35,246 nucleotides of DNA, from contig JBMOJH010000025.1 of the NCBI GenBank assembly GCA_049316905.1, forward strand, positions 1-35,246, read 5' to 3'. The notes beneath the pieces were generated by a model. That model did not search any database. It was not told the DNA's origin and worked only from the letters and a program-made list of their open reading frames with translations. Below, piece by piece: positions 7,665 to 15,795 of the stretch; within the stretch, counting starts at the first letter, position 1; the number at the start of each line of letters is the position of its first letter. This DNA comes from CAIPVR01 sp049316905 (GTDB lineage: Bacteria; Actinomycetota; Acidimicrobiia; Acidimicrobiales; Microtrichaceae). The position numbers were made by a program, and so were the translations under genes.

Positions 7665-8821
7665 GCACCACCCCCGTGACCCCGACGCAGATCCCGATCA
7701 TGCGACCGTTCCTCGGGGAGGAGGAACAGCGCGCGGCGGCCGAGGCGGTGGCCTCCGGCTGGATCGCCCAGGGCCCCCGGGTCGCGGAGTTCGAGACGGC
7801 GTTCGCGGCGTACCTCGGCGCGGCCCATGCGGTGGCGGTGTCGTCGTGCACCACGGCCCTGCACCTGGCCCTCGTGGTCGCGGGGATCGGGCCGGGCGAC
7901 GAGGTGGTGGTGCCGTCGCTGTCGTTCATCGCCACGGCGAACGCCGCCCGGTACGTCGGCGCCGAGCCCGTCTTCGCCGAGGTCGACCTCGCCACCGCCG
8001 GGCTCACCCCGGCCACGGTGGAGGCGGCCCTCACCCCGGCCACCCGGGCCGTCATCGTGGTGGACCAGGCCGGCATGCCGGCCGACGTGGACGCCATCCG
8101 GGCACTCTGCGAACCCCGCGGGGTCGTCGTGGTGGAGGACGCCGCCTGCGCGGCCGGCTCCACCTACCACGGCCGGCCGGTGGGAGCCGACGCCCTGCTC
8201 GCCGCCTTCTCGTTCCACCCGCGGAAGATCCTCACCACCGGCGAGGGCGGGATGGTGGTGACCTCCGACGCGGCCCTCGCCGAGCGACTGGTCCTCCTCC
8301 GCCAGCACGGCATGAGCATGAGCGCCGCGGACCGTCACGCGGCCGGGGGCGCGCTCATCGAGCAGTACCTCGAGGTGGGCTTCAACTACCGCATGACCGA
8401 CATCCAGGCGGCCGTGGGGCTCGTGCAACTCGGTCGGCTCGACGAGGTGATCGCACAGCGACGCCGACTCGCCGATCGCTACCACGCCGGGCTCGCCGAC
8501 CTCCCGGGGATCCTCCTGCCCGTGGACCCGCCGTGGGGCACCACGAACCACCAGTCCTACTGGGTCACGCTGCCCGAGGCGCTCGGCGCCCGTCGCAACG
8601 ACGTGATGCAACTCCTCGCCGACCGGGGCATCTCGACACGTCGAGGGATCATGGCGTCACACCTCGAGCCCGCCTACGAGGGCCACCCCCATGCCGACCT
8701 GCCGATCACCGAACGACTGACCAACGGGTCGCTGATCCTCCCGCTGTACCACGAGCTGTCCGACGCCGATCAGGACCGGGTGATCGAGGCCTTCCGGAAC
8801 GCACTGGAGGAAGTGGCATGA
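7661..8821 (+). CDS. DegT/DnrJ/EryC1/StrS aminotransferase, ArnB/PglE-like
   Basis: This 386-residue PLP enzyme belongs to the DegT sugar aminotransferase family. IPIMRPFLGEEE opens the fold; SSCTTALHLAL binds the cofactor phosphate; VVEDAACAAGS carries the PLP-pyridine Asp; and the Schiff-base lysine is Lys189 in FSFHPRKILTTGEGG. The SSCTTALHLAL and PSLSFIATANA patterns match enzymes that aminate C4 of 4-keto-6-deoxy sugars (ArnB, PglE, perosamine synthase). No 4,6-dehydratase lies in the window, so its substrate must come from elsewhere or differ. GTG 7661 overlaps the SDR stop, and the gene's own TGA overlaps the next ATG (ATGA). A PglD-type acetyltransferase for the product is encoded at 2380-3078. 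Confidence 0.9.
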   Translation: MSTTPVTPTQIPIMRPFLGEEEQRAAAEAVASGWIAQGPRVAEFETAFAAYLGAAHAVAVSSCTTALHLALVVAGIGPGDEVVVPSLSFIATANAARYVGAEPVFAEVDLATAGLTPATVEAALTPATRAVIVVDQAGMPADVDAIRALCEPRGVVVVEDAACAAGSTYHGRPVGADALLAAFSFHPRKILTTGEGGMVVTSDAALAERLVLLRQHGMSMSAADRHAAGGALIEQYLEVGFNYRMTDIQAAVGLVQLGRLDEVIAQRRRLADRYHAGLADLPGILLPVDPPWGTTNHQSYWVTLPEALGARRNDVMQLLADRGISTRRGIMASHLEPAYEGHPHADLPITERLTNGSLILPLYHELSDADQDRVIEAFRNALEEVA

Positions 8822-9942
8822 ACCCGTCGCACGATCCGGTCCCGTTCGTGGACCTGGGCTGGCAGCACGCCGAGATCGCCGCCGAGGTGGAGGAGGGCTT
8901 CGGGCGGGTCCTGGACGCCACCGCCTTCATCGACGGTCCGGACGTGGCGGCCTTCGAGGACGAGTTCGCCGCGTTCTCCGGCCGTGGCCACTGCATCGGC
9001 GTCGCGAACGGTACCGACGCCATCGAATTGGCTCTCCGGGCCCACGGCATCGGCCGGGGCGACGAGGTGATCCTGCCCGCCAACACCTTCATCGCCACCG
9101 CCGAGGCCGTGGACCGCGCCGGTGCCACCCCCGTCCTCGTCGACTGCGACGAGCGCCACCTCCTCATCGACCCGGACCTGGTCGCGGAGCGCCTCACCGC
9201 CCACACCCGGGCCGTGATCGGAGTGCACCTCTACGGCCAGATCGCACCCATGGAACGCCTCGTCGAGGTGGTCCGGGCCGCAGGGGACGACCGCGTCGTG
9301 GTGCTCGAGGACGCCGCGCAGGCCCAGGGCGCCACGCGGCACGGTGAGGGCATCGGTTCGTGGGGCACCGCCGCCACGAGCTTCTACCCGGGCAAGAACC
9401 TGGGCGCCTACGGCGACGGCGGAGCCGTGCTCACCGATGACGACGAGGTCGACCGACGGGTCCGGGCGATCCGCAACCACGGGTCGAGCCGTCGCTACTA
9501 CCACGACGTGAAGGGCGTGAACTCCCGGCTCGACACCCTCCAAGCGGTGGTGCTCCGGGCGAAGCTCGCCCGACTGGAGAAGTGGAACACCCTGCGGCGG
9601 GAGGCCGCCGAGCGCTACGAGGGACTCCTCCACGACGTCGAGGGCGTGGAGCTCCCGGGGACGATGGAGCACAACCTCCACGTCTGGCACCTCTACGTGG
9701 TGCGCGTCGATCGACGCGAGGCCGTGATGGAGTCGCTGCGCGACGCCGGCGTGGGGGTGGCCATCCACTACCCGGTGCCCGTCCACCGCCACCCGGCCTT
9801 CGCCGACCTCGGCCTTGCGGAGGGAACCTTCCCCGTGGCGGAATCCACCGCACCACGGATCATGTCGCTGCCCATGTTCCCCGGCATCACCGCCACCCAG
9901 CAGGAGCGGGTGGCCACCGAGCTCCGCCGCGCGCTCGGCTGA
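8818..9942 (+). CDS. DegT family aminotransferase, FdtB/QdtB/WlbC-like
   Basis: This is the second DegT-family PLP enzyme, 374 residues. It starts VPFVDLGWQHAEI and has ANGTDAIELALRAHGIG for the cofactor phosphate and VLEDAAQAQGA with the conserved Asp. The catalytic lysine is Lys193, inside TSFYPGKNLGAYGDGGA. That last motif, with GVHLYGQ, is typical of 3-aminotransferases (FdtB, QdtB, WlbC/WbpE group), which aminate the 3-keto group left by a dehydrogenase such as the one at 5584. It differs clearly from the preceding aminotransferase, so the pair is not a recent duplication. ATG 8818 overlaps the upstream stop by 4 nt. It is the last gene of the rightward set and converges on pepA, with 42 nt between. 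Confidence 0.9.
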   Translation: MNPSHDPVPFVDLGWQHAEIAAEVEEGFGRVLDATAFIDGPDVAAFEDEFAAFSGRGHCIGVANGTDAIELALRAHGIGRGDEVILPANTFIATAEAVDRAGATPVLVDCDERHLLIDPDLVAERLTAHTRAVIGVHLYGQIAPMERLVEVVRAAGDDRVVVLEDAAQAQGATRHGEGIGSWGTAATSFYPGKNLGAYGDGGAVLTDDDEVDRRVRAIRNHGSSRRYYHDVKGVNSRLDTLQAVVLRAKLARLEKWNTLRREAAERYEGLLHDVEGVELPGTMEHNLHVWHLYVVRVDRREAVMESLRDAGVGVAIHYPVPVHRHPAFADLGLAEGTFPVAESTAPRIMSLPMFPGITATQQERVATELRRALG

Positions 9943-9950
9943 GCGGGCGG

Positions 9951-9980
9951 CCGCCGCGGTCCGCCGCGGTCCGCCGAGGG
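9951..9980. repeat. Three 10-bp tandem repeats between convergent genes
   Basis: CCGCCGCGGT occurs twice in tandem, followed by a third imperfect copy (CCGCCGAGGG). The block fills most of the 42-nt gap between the aminotransferase stop and the pepA stop. With the GGCGGC that follows it can fold into GC-rich hairpins, so a bidirectional terminator is possible. There is no T-tract. Confidence 0.6.
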
Positions 9981-9984
9981 CGGC

Positions 9985-11493
9985 TCAGGCGTCGTCGGCG
10001 TCGAGGAGCTCGGCCGGATCGAGATCGTCGTCGTCCTCGTCCCAGCCCTCGAGCAGGGCGATCAGGGTGCGGACCCCGAAGCCGGTCGCCCCCTTCGACT
10101 GCTCCCCGTCGGGCTCCGAGAGGAACGCCGGACCGGCGATGTCGAGGTGCGCCCACGGGATGCCCTCGCCCACGAAGTCGCGGAGGAACAGCCCCGCGGT
10201 GAGCGTGCCACCGAACCGGTCCTGGGTGATGTTGCGGATGTCGGCCACCTGGGAGTCGAGACGGGCCCGGTAGTCGTCGGGCAGCGGCAGCGGCCACACC
10301 CGCTCGCCCGCCCGCGCCGCCGCCTCGGCCACCTGGAAGCGGAAGGTGTCGTCGTTGGCCATGAGCCCGGCGATGCGGTCACCCAGGGCCACCAGGCACG
10401 CCCCGGTGAGCGTGGCGAGGTCCACGATCGCTGCCGGTTCCTCCTCCGACGCGAGCACCAGCGCGTCCGCGAGGATCAGGCGGCCCTCCGCGTCGGTGTT
10501 GAGCACCTCGACGGTGGTGCCACCGCGGGCGGTGTACACGTCGCCGGGGCGCTGCGCGAGCCCGCCGACCGCGTTGTCCGTCATCGGCGTGAACGACACC
10601 ACGCGGACGGGCACGTCGAGCGCGGGCAGCGCCGTCATGGCCCCGATCACCGCGGCGGCGCCGCCCATGTCGTTCTTCATGCCGATCATCGCGTCGGCCG
10701 GCTTGAGCGAGAGGCCCCCGGTGTCGAACGTGATGCCCTTCCCGACCAGGCACACGGTGTCGACCGGGCCGTCCACGGCGGGGGTGTAGGTGAGCTTCAC
10801 GAGCCGGGGCGGGATCGAGGAGCCCTGGTTGACGGCCAGCAGGCCGCCCAGCCCCTCGGCCGCGATGGCCTCCTCGTCGAGGACCTCCACCTCCAGACCG
10901 GCGGCGAGCGCGGCCTCTGCGGCCCGCTCCGCGAACACCGGGGCGGTGAGGTGCCCGCCGGGGGTGTTCACGAGGTCCCGGGCGAAGCACACGGCCTCGC
11001 CCACGGCGAGGCCCTCGACCACGCCCTCGCGGGCCGCACGGACCGCTGCGTTGTCGTCGCCCACCACGAGGGTCACCGACTCGGCGCCGGGCGAGGGGTC
11101 CTTCGACTTGTGCTCGGTGAACCGATAGGCCCCGAGCACCAGCCCCTCGGTCAGGGCCCGCGCCCCGGCCACGAGGTCCACCCCGGCCGCGTCCGGGTAC
11201 TCCACGGCCAGCCGGCGATGACGGGCGGCCGCCCGGGCGAACGCCGCGGCGCCCCGACGCAGAGCGTCGGGCCCCACGTCGGACGACGGGCCGAGGCCCA
11301 CCACCACGGTCGTGCGCTCGCCGTCGTCGAAGGTGGCGGTGGTGCCCACCGCACCGGTGAAGCCGGCCCGGTCGAGGGCGGCACGCCGGATGCCGGGGAC
11401 CCGGTTGAGCCGGTCGCTGGTGGCGGGGACGGCCACGGCGGTGGCGCCCGACGGGGTGGCCTTGGCCACCTTCACGGCGAGGGACTGGGGCAT
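9985..11493 (-). CDS. pepA: Leucyl aminopeptidase (peptidase family M17)
   Basis: This 502-residue cytosolic aminopeptidase releases N-terminal residues from peptides using two metal ions. The variable N-terminal macro-like domain is followed by the M17 catalytic domain, which shows GKGITFDTGGLSLKPA with the metal-binding Lys and Asp. It is followed by MKNDMGGAAAV and the family signature NTDAEGRLILADAL. The C-terminus ends in an unusually acidic tail (DEDDDDLDPAELLDADDA). The start is ambiguous: ATG 11499 makes a 4-nt ATGA overlap with the adenosyltransferase stop but leaves only 3 nt after GGAGG (11503-11507). ATG 11493 gives 9 nt and was preferred. The two genes are almost certainly cotranscribed, though no functional link is obvious. 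Confidence 0.95.
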   Translation of the reverse strand: MPQSLAVKVAKATPSGATAVAVPATSDRLNRVPGIRRAALDRAGFTGAVGTTATFDDGERTTVVVGLGPSSDVGPDALRRGAAAFARAAARHRRLAVEYPDAAGVDLVAGARALTEGLVLGAYRFTEHKSKDPSPGAESVTLVVGDDNAAVRAAREGVVEGLAVGEAVCFARDLVNTPGGHLTAPVFAERAAEAALAAGLEVEVLDEEAIAAEGLGGLLAVNQGSSIPPRLVKLTYTPAVDGPVDTVCLVGKGITFDTGGLSLKPADAMIGMKNDMGGAAAVIGAMTALPALDVPVRVVSFTPMTDNAVGGLAQRPGDVYTARGGTTVEVLNTDAEGRLILADALVLASEEEPAAIVDLATLTGACLVALGDRIAGLMANDDTFRFQVAEAAARAGERVWPLPLPDDYRARLDSQVADIRNITQDRFGGTLTAGLFLRDFVGEGIPWAHLDIAGPAFLSEPDGEQSKGATGFGVRTLIALLEGWDEDDDDLDPAELLDADDA

Positions 11494-11495
11494 GG

Positions 11496-12065
11496 TCATG
11501 AACCTCCGGACGGTCCGGCGCCGGAACCCGGCACCGATCGGGTGGCGAGCGACTCGCCCTCCTGCCAGCGGGCCAGGGTCCACAGCAGGTCGGAGAGCCG
11601 GTTGAGGTAGGGGCCGACCGACGAGCCCTCCCCCGCGGCGGCCAGCGCGGCGCGTTCGGCGCGCCGCACCACGGTGCGGGCCACGTCGAGGTGCGCCGAG
11701 ACCAGGTCCTGGCCCGGCACGACGAACTCGGTGGGCGCCTCGAAGCGGGCGGACACGTCGTCGATCAGCTCCTCGAGCCGTTCGACCATCGCCTCCGACA
11801 CCGCGGACTCACCCGGGGTGAGGCGGTCGCGGTTCTCGGGTGCCGTGGCGAGCTCGGCCATCAGCACCCAGAGGTCGCGCTGCAGCGACACGAGCAGCTC
11901 GTCGAGCTCCGTGCCGGCGCCGGCGACCGCACGTGCCACCCCCATCTGGGCCTGGGCCTCGTCCACCTCGCCGTAGGCGACCGGGGACGGGTCGTCCTTG
12001 CGGACGCGCCCGCCGTACAGCAGGCCCGTGGTGCCGTCGTCGCCGGTGCGGGTGTAGATCTTCAT
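11496..12065 (-). CDS. Cob(I)alamin adenosyltransferase, PduO type
   Basis: This 189-residue protein transfers the adenosyl group of ATP to cob(I)alamin, making adenosylcobalamin. It has the PduO/MMAB hallmark N-terminus KIYTRTGDDGTTGLLYGGRV, whose loop binds ATP. The conserved VRRAERAAL and LNRLSDLLWTLAR segments follow in the five-helix bundle and carry the Arg and Asn residues needed for ATP and cobalamin. Length and the canonical N-terminus fix the start at ATG 12065, although no Shine-Dalgarno precedes it. A 9-codon ORF upstream may supply translation (see 12062-12091). It diverges from cobalamin-dependent metH, a neat cofactor link, although MetH itself uses methylcobalamin. The last 15 residues are Gly/Ser/Pro-rich. 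Confidence 0.95.
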   Translation of the reverse strand: MKIYTRTGDDGTTGLLYGGRVRKDDPSPVAYGEVDEAQAQMGVARAVAGAGTELDELLVSLQRDLWVLMAELATAPENRDRLTPGESAVSEAMVERLEELIDDVSARFEAPTEFVVPGQDLVSAHLDVARTVVRRAERAALAAAGEGSSVGPYLNRLSDLLWTLARWQEGESLATRSVPGSGAGPSGGS

Positions 12066-12091
12066 GCTGCGGTGGCCACCGGGTGTGTCAT
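12062..12091 (-). CDS. Possible 9-codon leader ORF before the adenosyltransferase
   Basis: An ATG at 12091 opens a 9-residue frame (MTHPVATAA) whose TGA overlaps the adenosyltransferase ATG by 4 nt (ATGA). A TAGGCT box (12101-12106, minus strand) lies 9 nt upstream, so the transcript could begin at or near this ATG as a leaderless mRNA. The adenosyltransferase has no Shine-Dalgarno of its own, so terminating ribosomes could reinitiate on it. This is read from the arrangement only; a short chance ORF is quite possible. Confidence 0.3.
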   Translation of the reverse strand: MTHPVATAA

Positions 12092-12150
12092 GCGGGGCGG
12101 AGCCTACCCATCCCGCCGGATCCCGTTGGGGGCGTCACCGGGGCCACCGG

Positions 12151-12156
12151 TAGCCT
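12151..12156 (+). promoter_or_regulatory. Candidate metH -10 box
   Basis: TAGCCT lies 10 nt before the metH ATG, with TTGGGG at 12126-12131 as a weak -35 (19-nt spacer). The transcript would have almost no leader. The 101-nt gap between the two cobalamin genes is too short for a cobalamin riboswitch. Confidence 0.4.
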
Positions 12157-12166
12157 CGGGGGCCTG

Positions 12167-15100
12167 ATGGCCCCCGCACGCCCCTCCTCGCCCTACCTCG
12201 ACCTGATCACCCAGCGGGTGCTCGTCTACGACGGCGCCACCGGCACCTGGCTCCAGGAGCAGGACCTCACGGCGGACGACTTCGGCGGGGAGGCCCTCGA
12301 GGGCTGCAACGAGATCCTGGTCGACACCCGCCCCGAGTTGGTTCGGCGCATGCACGCCGAGTACCTGGCGGCCGGGGCCGACGCGGTGGAGACCGACACG
12401 TTCGGGTCCTTCGGTGTGCCGCTCGCCGAGTACGGCCTCGCGGACCGGGCCCGGGAGCTGAACCGGAAGGCCGCCGTGCTGGCCCGCGAGGCGGCCGACG
12501 ACGCGGCCACCGCGGACCGGCCCCGGTTCGTGGCCGGCTCGATGGGCCCGGGCACGCGCTTCGCGAGCCTCGGCCAGATCCGCTACGCCGAGCTGCGCGA
12601 CCTCTACGCCGAGCAGGCCCTCGGCCTGCTCGAGGGCGGCGTCGACCTGTTCCTGATCGAGACCCAGTTCGACCTGCTCGGGCTGAAGGCCGCCATGAAC
12701 GGCTGCCGGATCGCCATGGCCGAGCTCGACCGGCCGGTCCCCCTGCAGGTCCAGGTCACCATCGAGCTCACGGGCCGCATGCTGCCGGGCACCGAGATCG
12801 GCGCGGCGCTCGTGGCGCTCGACGCGATGGGACCCGACGTGATCGGCATCAACTGCGCCACCGGCCCGGAGGAGATGAGCGAGCACCTCCGCCACCTGTC
12901 GCAGCACTGCCGGGTGCCCGTGTCGGTCCTGCCCAATGCCGGCCTGCCGTCGGTGGTCGACGGCCACATGCACTACGACCTCTCGGCCGAGGAGTTCACC
13001 GCGCACCAGGTGCGCTTCATCGAGGAGTTCGGCGTGGACGTGGTCGGCGGGTGCTGCGGCACCACGCCGGAGTTCATCCGCCAGCTGGCGGAGGCCGCCG
13101 CCCGCACCGAGCGGGCGCCCCGGCGCGGTCGCTTCGAGCACGGCGTGGCGTCGATCTACTCCCCCGTGTACCTCGGTGGCGACGAGGACGACGCCGCCGA
13201 GGAGACCGCCGGTACGGCGGGCACCAACCTGCTGCTCATCGGCGAGCGCACCAACGCGAACGGCTCCAAGAAGTTCCGCGAGGCGATGCTGGAGGGCGAC
13301 TGGGAGACCTGCGTCCAGATGGCCAAGGACCAGGTCCGGGAGGGCTCCGCCCTGCTGGACGTGTGCGTGGACTACGTCGGCCGCGACGGCGCCGCCGACA
13401 TGGACGAGATCGCGTCGCGGTTCGCCACGCAGTCCTCCGTGCCCCTCGTGCTCGACTCGACCGAACCGGAGGTGCTCGAGGCGGGCCTGCAGTGGATCGG
13501 CGGGCGGGCGGTGGTGAACTCCGCGAACCTCGAGGACGGCGACGCGCCCGGGTCCCGGGCCGACCGGGTGTTCCGTCTCGCCCGCGAGTACGGCGCGGCC
13601 GTCATCTGCCTCCTCATCGACGAGGAGGGCCAGGCCCGTGACGTCGAGTGGAAGATGCGGGTGGCCCACCGCCTGCACGACCTCGCCGTGGAACGCTACG
13701 GGCTGGAGCCGCAGGACCTGATCTTCGACGCGCTCACGTTCCCGCTCTCCACCGGCGACGATGACCTCCGCCGCGACGGCATCGCCACCATCGAGGCGAT
13801 CCGGCGGATCACCACCGAGCTGCCGGGCGTGCACACCACGCTCGGCCTGTCGAACGTGAGCTTCGGTCTGTCGCCCGCGGCCCGACACGTCCTCAACAGC
13901 GTGTTCCTGCACGAGTGCGTGGCCGTCGGACTGAACTCCGCGATCGTGCACGCGTCCAAGATCCTCCCGCTCGCGCGCATCCCCGACGAGCAGCGCGACG
14001 TCTGCCTGGACCTGATCTGGGACCGCCGCGGTGCTGAGGGTGTGCTGTCCGGCGGCGACGAGAGCTACGACCCGCTGGCCAAGCTGCTCGATGTGTTCTC
14101 CGACGTGGAGGTCACCGCCACGGTGGTCGAGGACCGCTCCGGCTGGCCGGTGGAGGAACGGCTGAGCCGTCGCATCATCGACGGCGACCGCGAGGGCCTC
14201 ACCGACGACCTCGACGAGGCGATGGCATCCGGCCTGGCCCCGCTGGCGATCATCAACGACGTGCTGCTGTCCGGCATGAAGGTCGTGGGGGACCTGTTCG
14301 CCACCGGCGAGATGCAGCTGCCCTTCGTGCTGCAGTCCGCCGAGACCATGAAGACCGCGGTCGCCCACCTCGAGCCGCACATGGACCGGGTGGAGGGCGA
14401 CAGCGGCAAGGGCCGGATCGTGCTCGCCACCGTGAAGGGCGACGTGCACGACATCGGCAAGAACCTCGTCGACATCATCCTCACCAACAACGGCTACGAG
14501 GTGCACAACCTCGGCATCAAGATCTCCGTGACGGAGATGATCGAGAAGGCACTCGAGGTGAAGGCCGACGCGATCGGCATGTCGGGCCTCCTCGTGAAGT
14601 CCACGCTGATCATGCGCGACAACCTCGAGGAACTGAACGACCGAGGCCTGAGTCACATCCCGGTGCTGCTGGGCGGTGCGGCGCTCACCCGCACCTACGT
14701 GGAGAAGGACCTCCGCGAGGTCTACGAGGGGCGCCTCTTCTACGGGAAGGACGCGTTCGAGGGCCTCCGGGTGATGGACCGCCTCGGCGAGATCCGCCGC
14801 GGCGACGACGACCCCGACTACGGCCGGGTGCCTGAGGGCCGCGACCTGCCGCCGCGCACCACCCACGTGGCACCCGACGACTCGGTGGAGCTGCCGGCGC
14901 GGTCGCCGGAGGTGGCCACCGACAACGAGGTCTTCGTGCCGCCGTTCCTCGGGTCGCAGGTGGTGAAGGGTCTGTCGATCGACGAGATCGCCGGGTTCGT
15001 CAACGAGACCGCGCTGTTCCGCAACCAGTGGCAGTTCCGCCCCGAGGCCCGCCCCGACGGCGCCACCGAGACCGACGAGGAGTTCAAGGAGCGGATCCGG

Positions 15101-15766
15101 CCGATCTTCCGCGAGCAGCTCGCCGGCGCCCGCGCCGAGGGCCTGCTCGTGCCCCAGGTGGTCTACGGCTACTTCGCGGTCAACGGCGACGGCAACGACC
15201 TGGTGGTGTGGACCGACGAGACGCGCAGCGCCGAACGGGCCCGCTTCCCGTTCCCCCGCCAGCGCAAGGATCCGTACCTCTGCATCGCCGACTTCTTCCG
15301 GCCCGCCGACTCCGGCGAGGTGGACTACGCGGCGTTCCACATCGTGACGATGGGCGAGGCGGTCAGCGAGCGCACCGCCGAGCTGTTCGCCGCCGACAAG
15401 TACCAGGACTACCTGCTCCTGCACGGCCTGGGCGTGGAGATGGCCGAGGCCCTCGCCGAGTTCTGGCACCGCCGGATCCGCGAGGAGTGGGGGTTCGGCC
15501 ACGAGGACCCGGACGGGTCCGCGGGCACGCCGGACCCGGCCGGTCTGGTCGGCCTGTTCCGCCAGAAGTACCGGGGCGGCCGCTACTCGTGGGGCTACCC
15601 GGCGTGCCCCGACCTCGAGGACAACGAGACGGTGGCCCAGTTGCTCGACGCGGCGCGCATCGGTGTGTCCTGCAACGAGGACACCGGGTTCCAGTACCAG
15701 CCCGAGCAGACCACCTCGGCGCTCATCTGCCACCACCCGCGGGCGAAGTACTTCGTCGCCCGCTGA
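12167..15766 (+). CDS. metH: Cobalamin-dependent methionine synthase
   Basis: This complete 1199-residue MetH makes methionine by moving methyl from methyltetrahydrofolate to homocysteine through methylcobalamin. Domains in order: homocysteine methyltransferase (about 1-315) with zinc ligands Cys230 (INCATGP), Cys296 and Cys297 (GGCCGTTPE); pterin-binding domain (about 350-620) opening LLIGERTNANGSKKF; cobalamin cap and binding domains (about 650-890) with base-displacing His761 in GDVHDIGKN; and the AdoMet reactivation domain (about 920-1199) with RYSWGYPACPD from Arg1139. Nothing essential is missing. It is transcribed away from the cobalamin adenosyltransferase and converges on sbtA with a 29-nt GC-rich gap. 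ATG 12167 gives the standard N-terminus; a -10-like box lies only 10 nt upstream. Confidence 0.98.
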   Translation: MAPARPSSPYLDLITQRVLVYDGATGTWLQEQDLTADDFGGEALEGCNEILVDTRPELVRRMHAEYLAAGADAVETDTFGSFGVPLAEYGLADRARELNRKAAVLAREAADDAATADRPRFVAGSMGPGTRFASLGQIRYAELRDLYAEQALGLLEGGVDLFLIETQFDLLGLKAAMNGCRIAMAELDRPVPLQVQVTIELTGRMLPGTEIGAALVALDAMGPDVIGINCATGPEEMSEHLRHLSQHCRVPVSVLPNAGLPSVVDGHMHYDLSAEEFTAHQVRFIEEFGVDVVGGCCGTTPEFIRQLAEAAARTERAPRRGRFEHGVASIYSPVYLGGDEDDAAEETAGTAGTNLLLIGERTNANGSKKFREAMLEGDWETCVQMAKDQVREGSALLDVCVDYVGRDGAADMDEIASRFATQSSVPLVLDSTEPEVLEAGLQWIGGRAVVNSANLEDGDAPGSRADRVFRLAREYGAAVICLLIDEEGQARDVEWKMRVAHRLHDLAVERYGLEPQDLIFDALTFPLSTGDDDLRRDGIATIEAIRRITTELPGVHTTLGLSNVSFGLSPAARHVLNSVFLHECVAVGLNSAIVHASKILPLARIPDEQRDVCLDLIWDRRGAEGVLSGGDESYDPLAKLLDVFSDVEVTATVVEDRSGWPVEERLSRRIIDGDREGLTDDLDEAMASGLAPLAIINDVLLSGMKVVGDLFATGEMQLPFVLQSAETMKTAVAHLEPHMDRVEGDSGKGRIVLATVKGDVHDIGKNLVDIILTNNGYEVHNLGIKISVTEMIEKALEVKADAIGMSGLLVKSTLIMRDNLEELNDRGLSHIPVLLGGAALTRTYVEKDLREVYEGRLFYGKDAFEGLRVMDRLGEIRRGDDDPDYGRVPEGRDLPPRTTHVAPDDSVELPARSPEVATDNEVFVPPFLGSQVVKGLSIDEIAGFVNETALFRNQWQFRPEARPDGATETDEEFKERIRPIFREQLAGARAEGLLVPQVVYGYFAVNGDGNDLVVWTDETRSAERARFPFPRQRKDPYLCIADFFRPADSGEVDYAAFHIVTMGEAVSERTAELFAADKYQDYLLLHGLGVEMAEALAEFWHRRIREEWGFGHEDPDGSAGTPDPAGLVGLFRQKYRGGRYSWGYPACPDLEDNETVAQLLDAARIGVSCNEDTGFQYQPEQTTSALICHHPRAKYFVAR

Positions 15767-15795
15767 CGCCCCGGCCCGGGCGGCAGGGCGGGCGG

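Noticed and set aside
12066..12166. Possible cobalamin riboswitch upstream of metH
   Set aside because: The gap is only 101 nt and contains two divergent -10-like boxes; no B12-box-like sequence or long leader is present.
15767..15795. GC-rich gap between metH and sbtA as a terminator
   Set aside because: Only a 4-bp GCCC/GGGC stem can be drawn, which is expected by chance at this composition.
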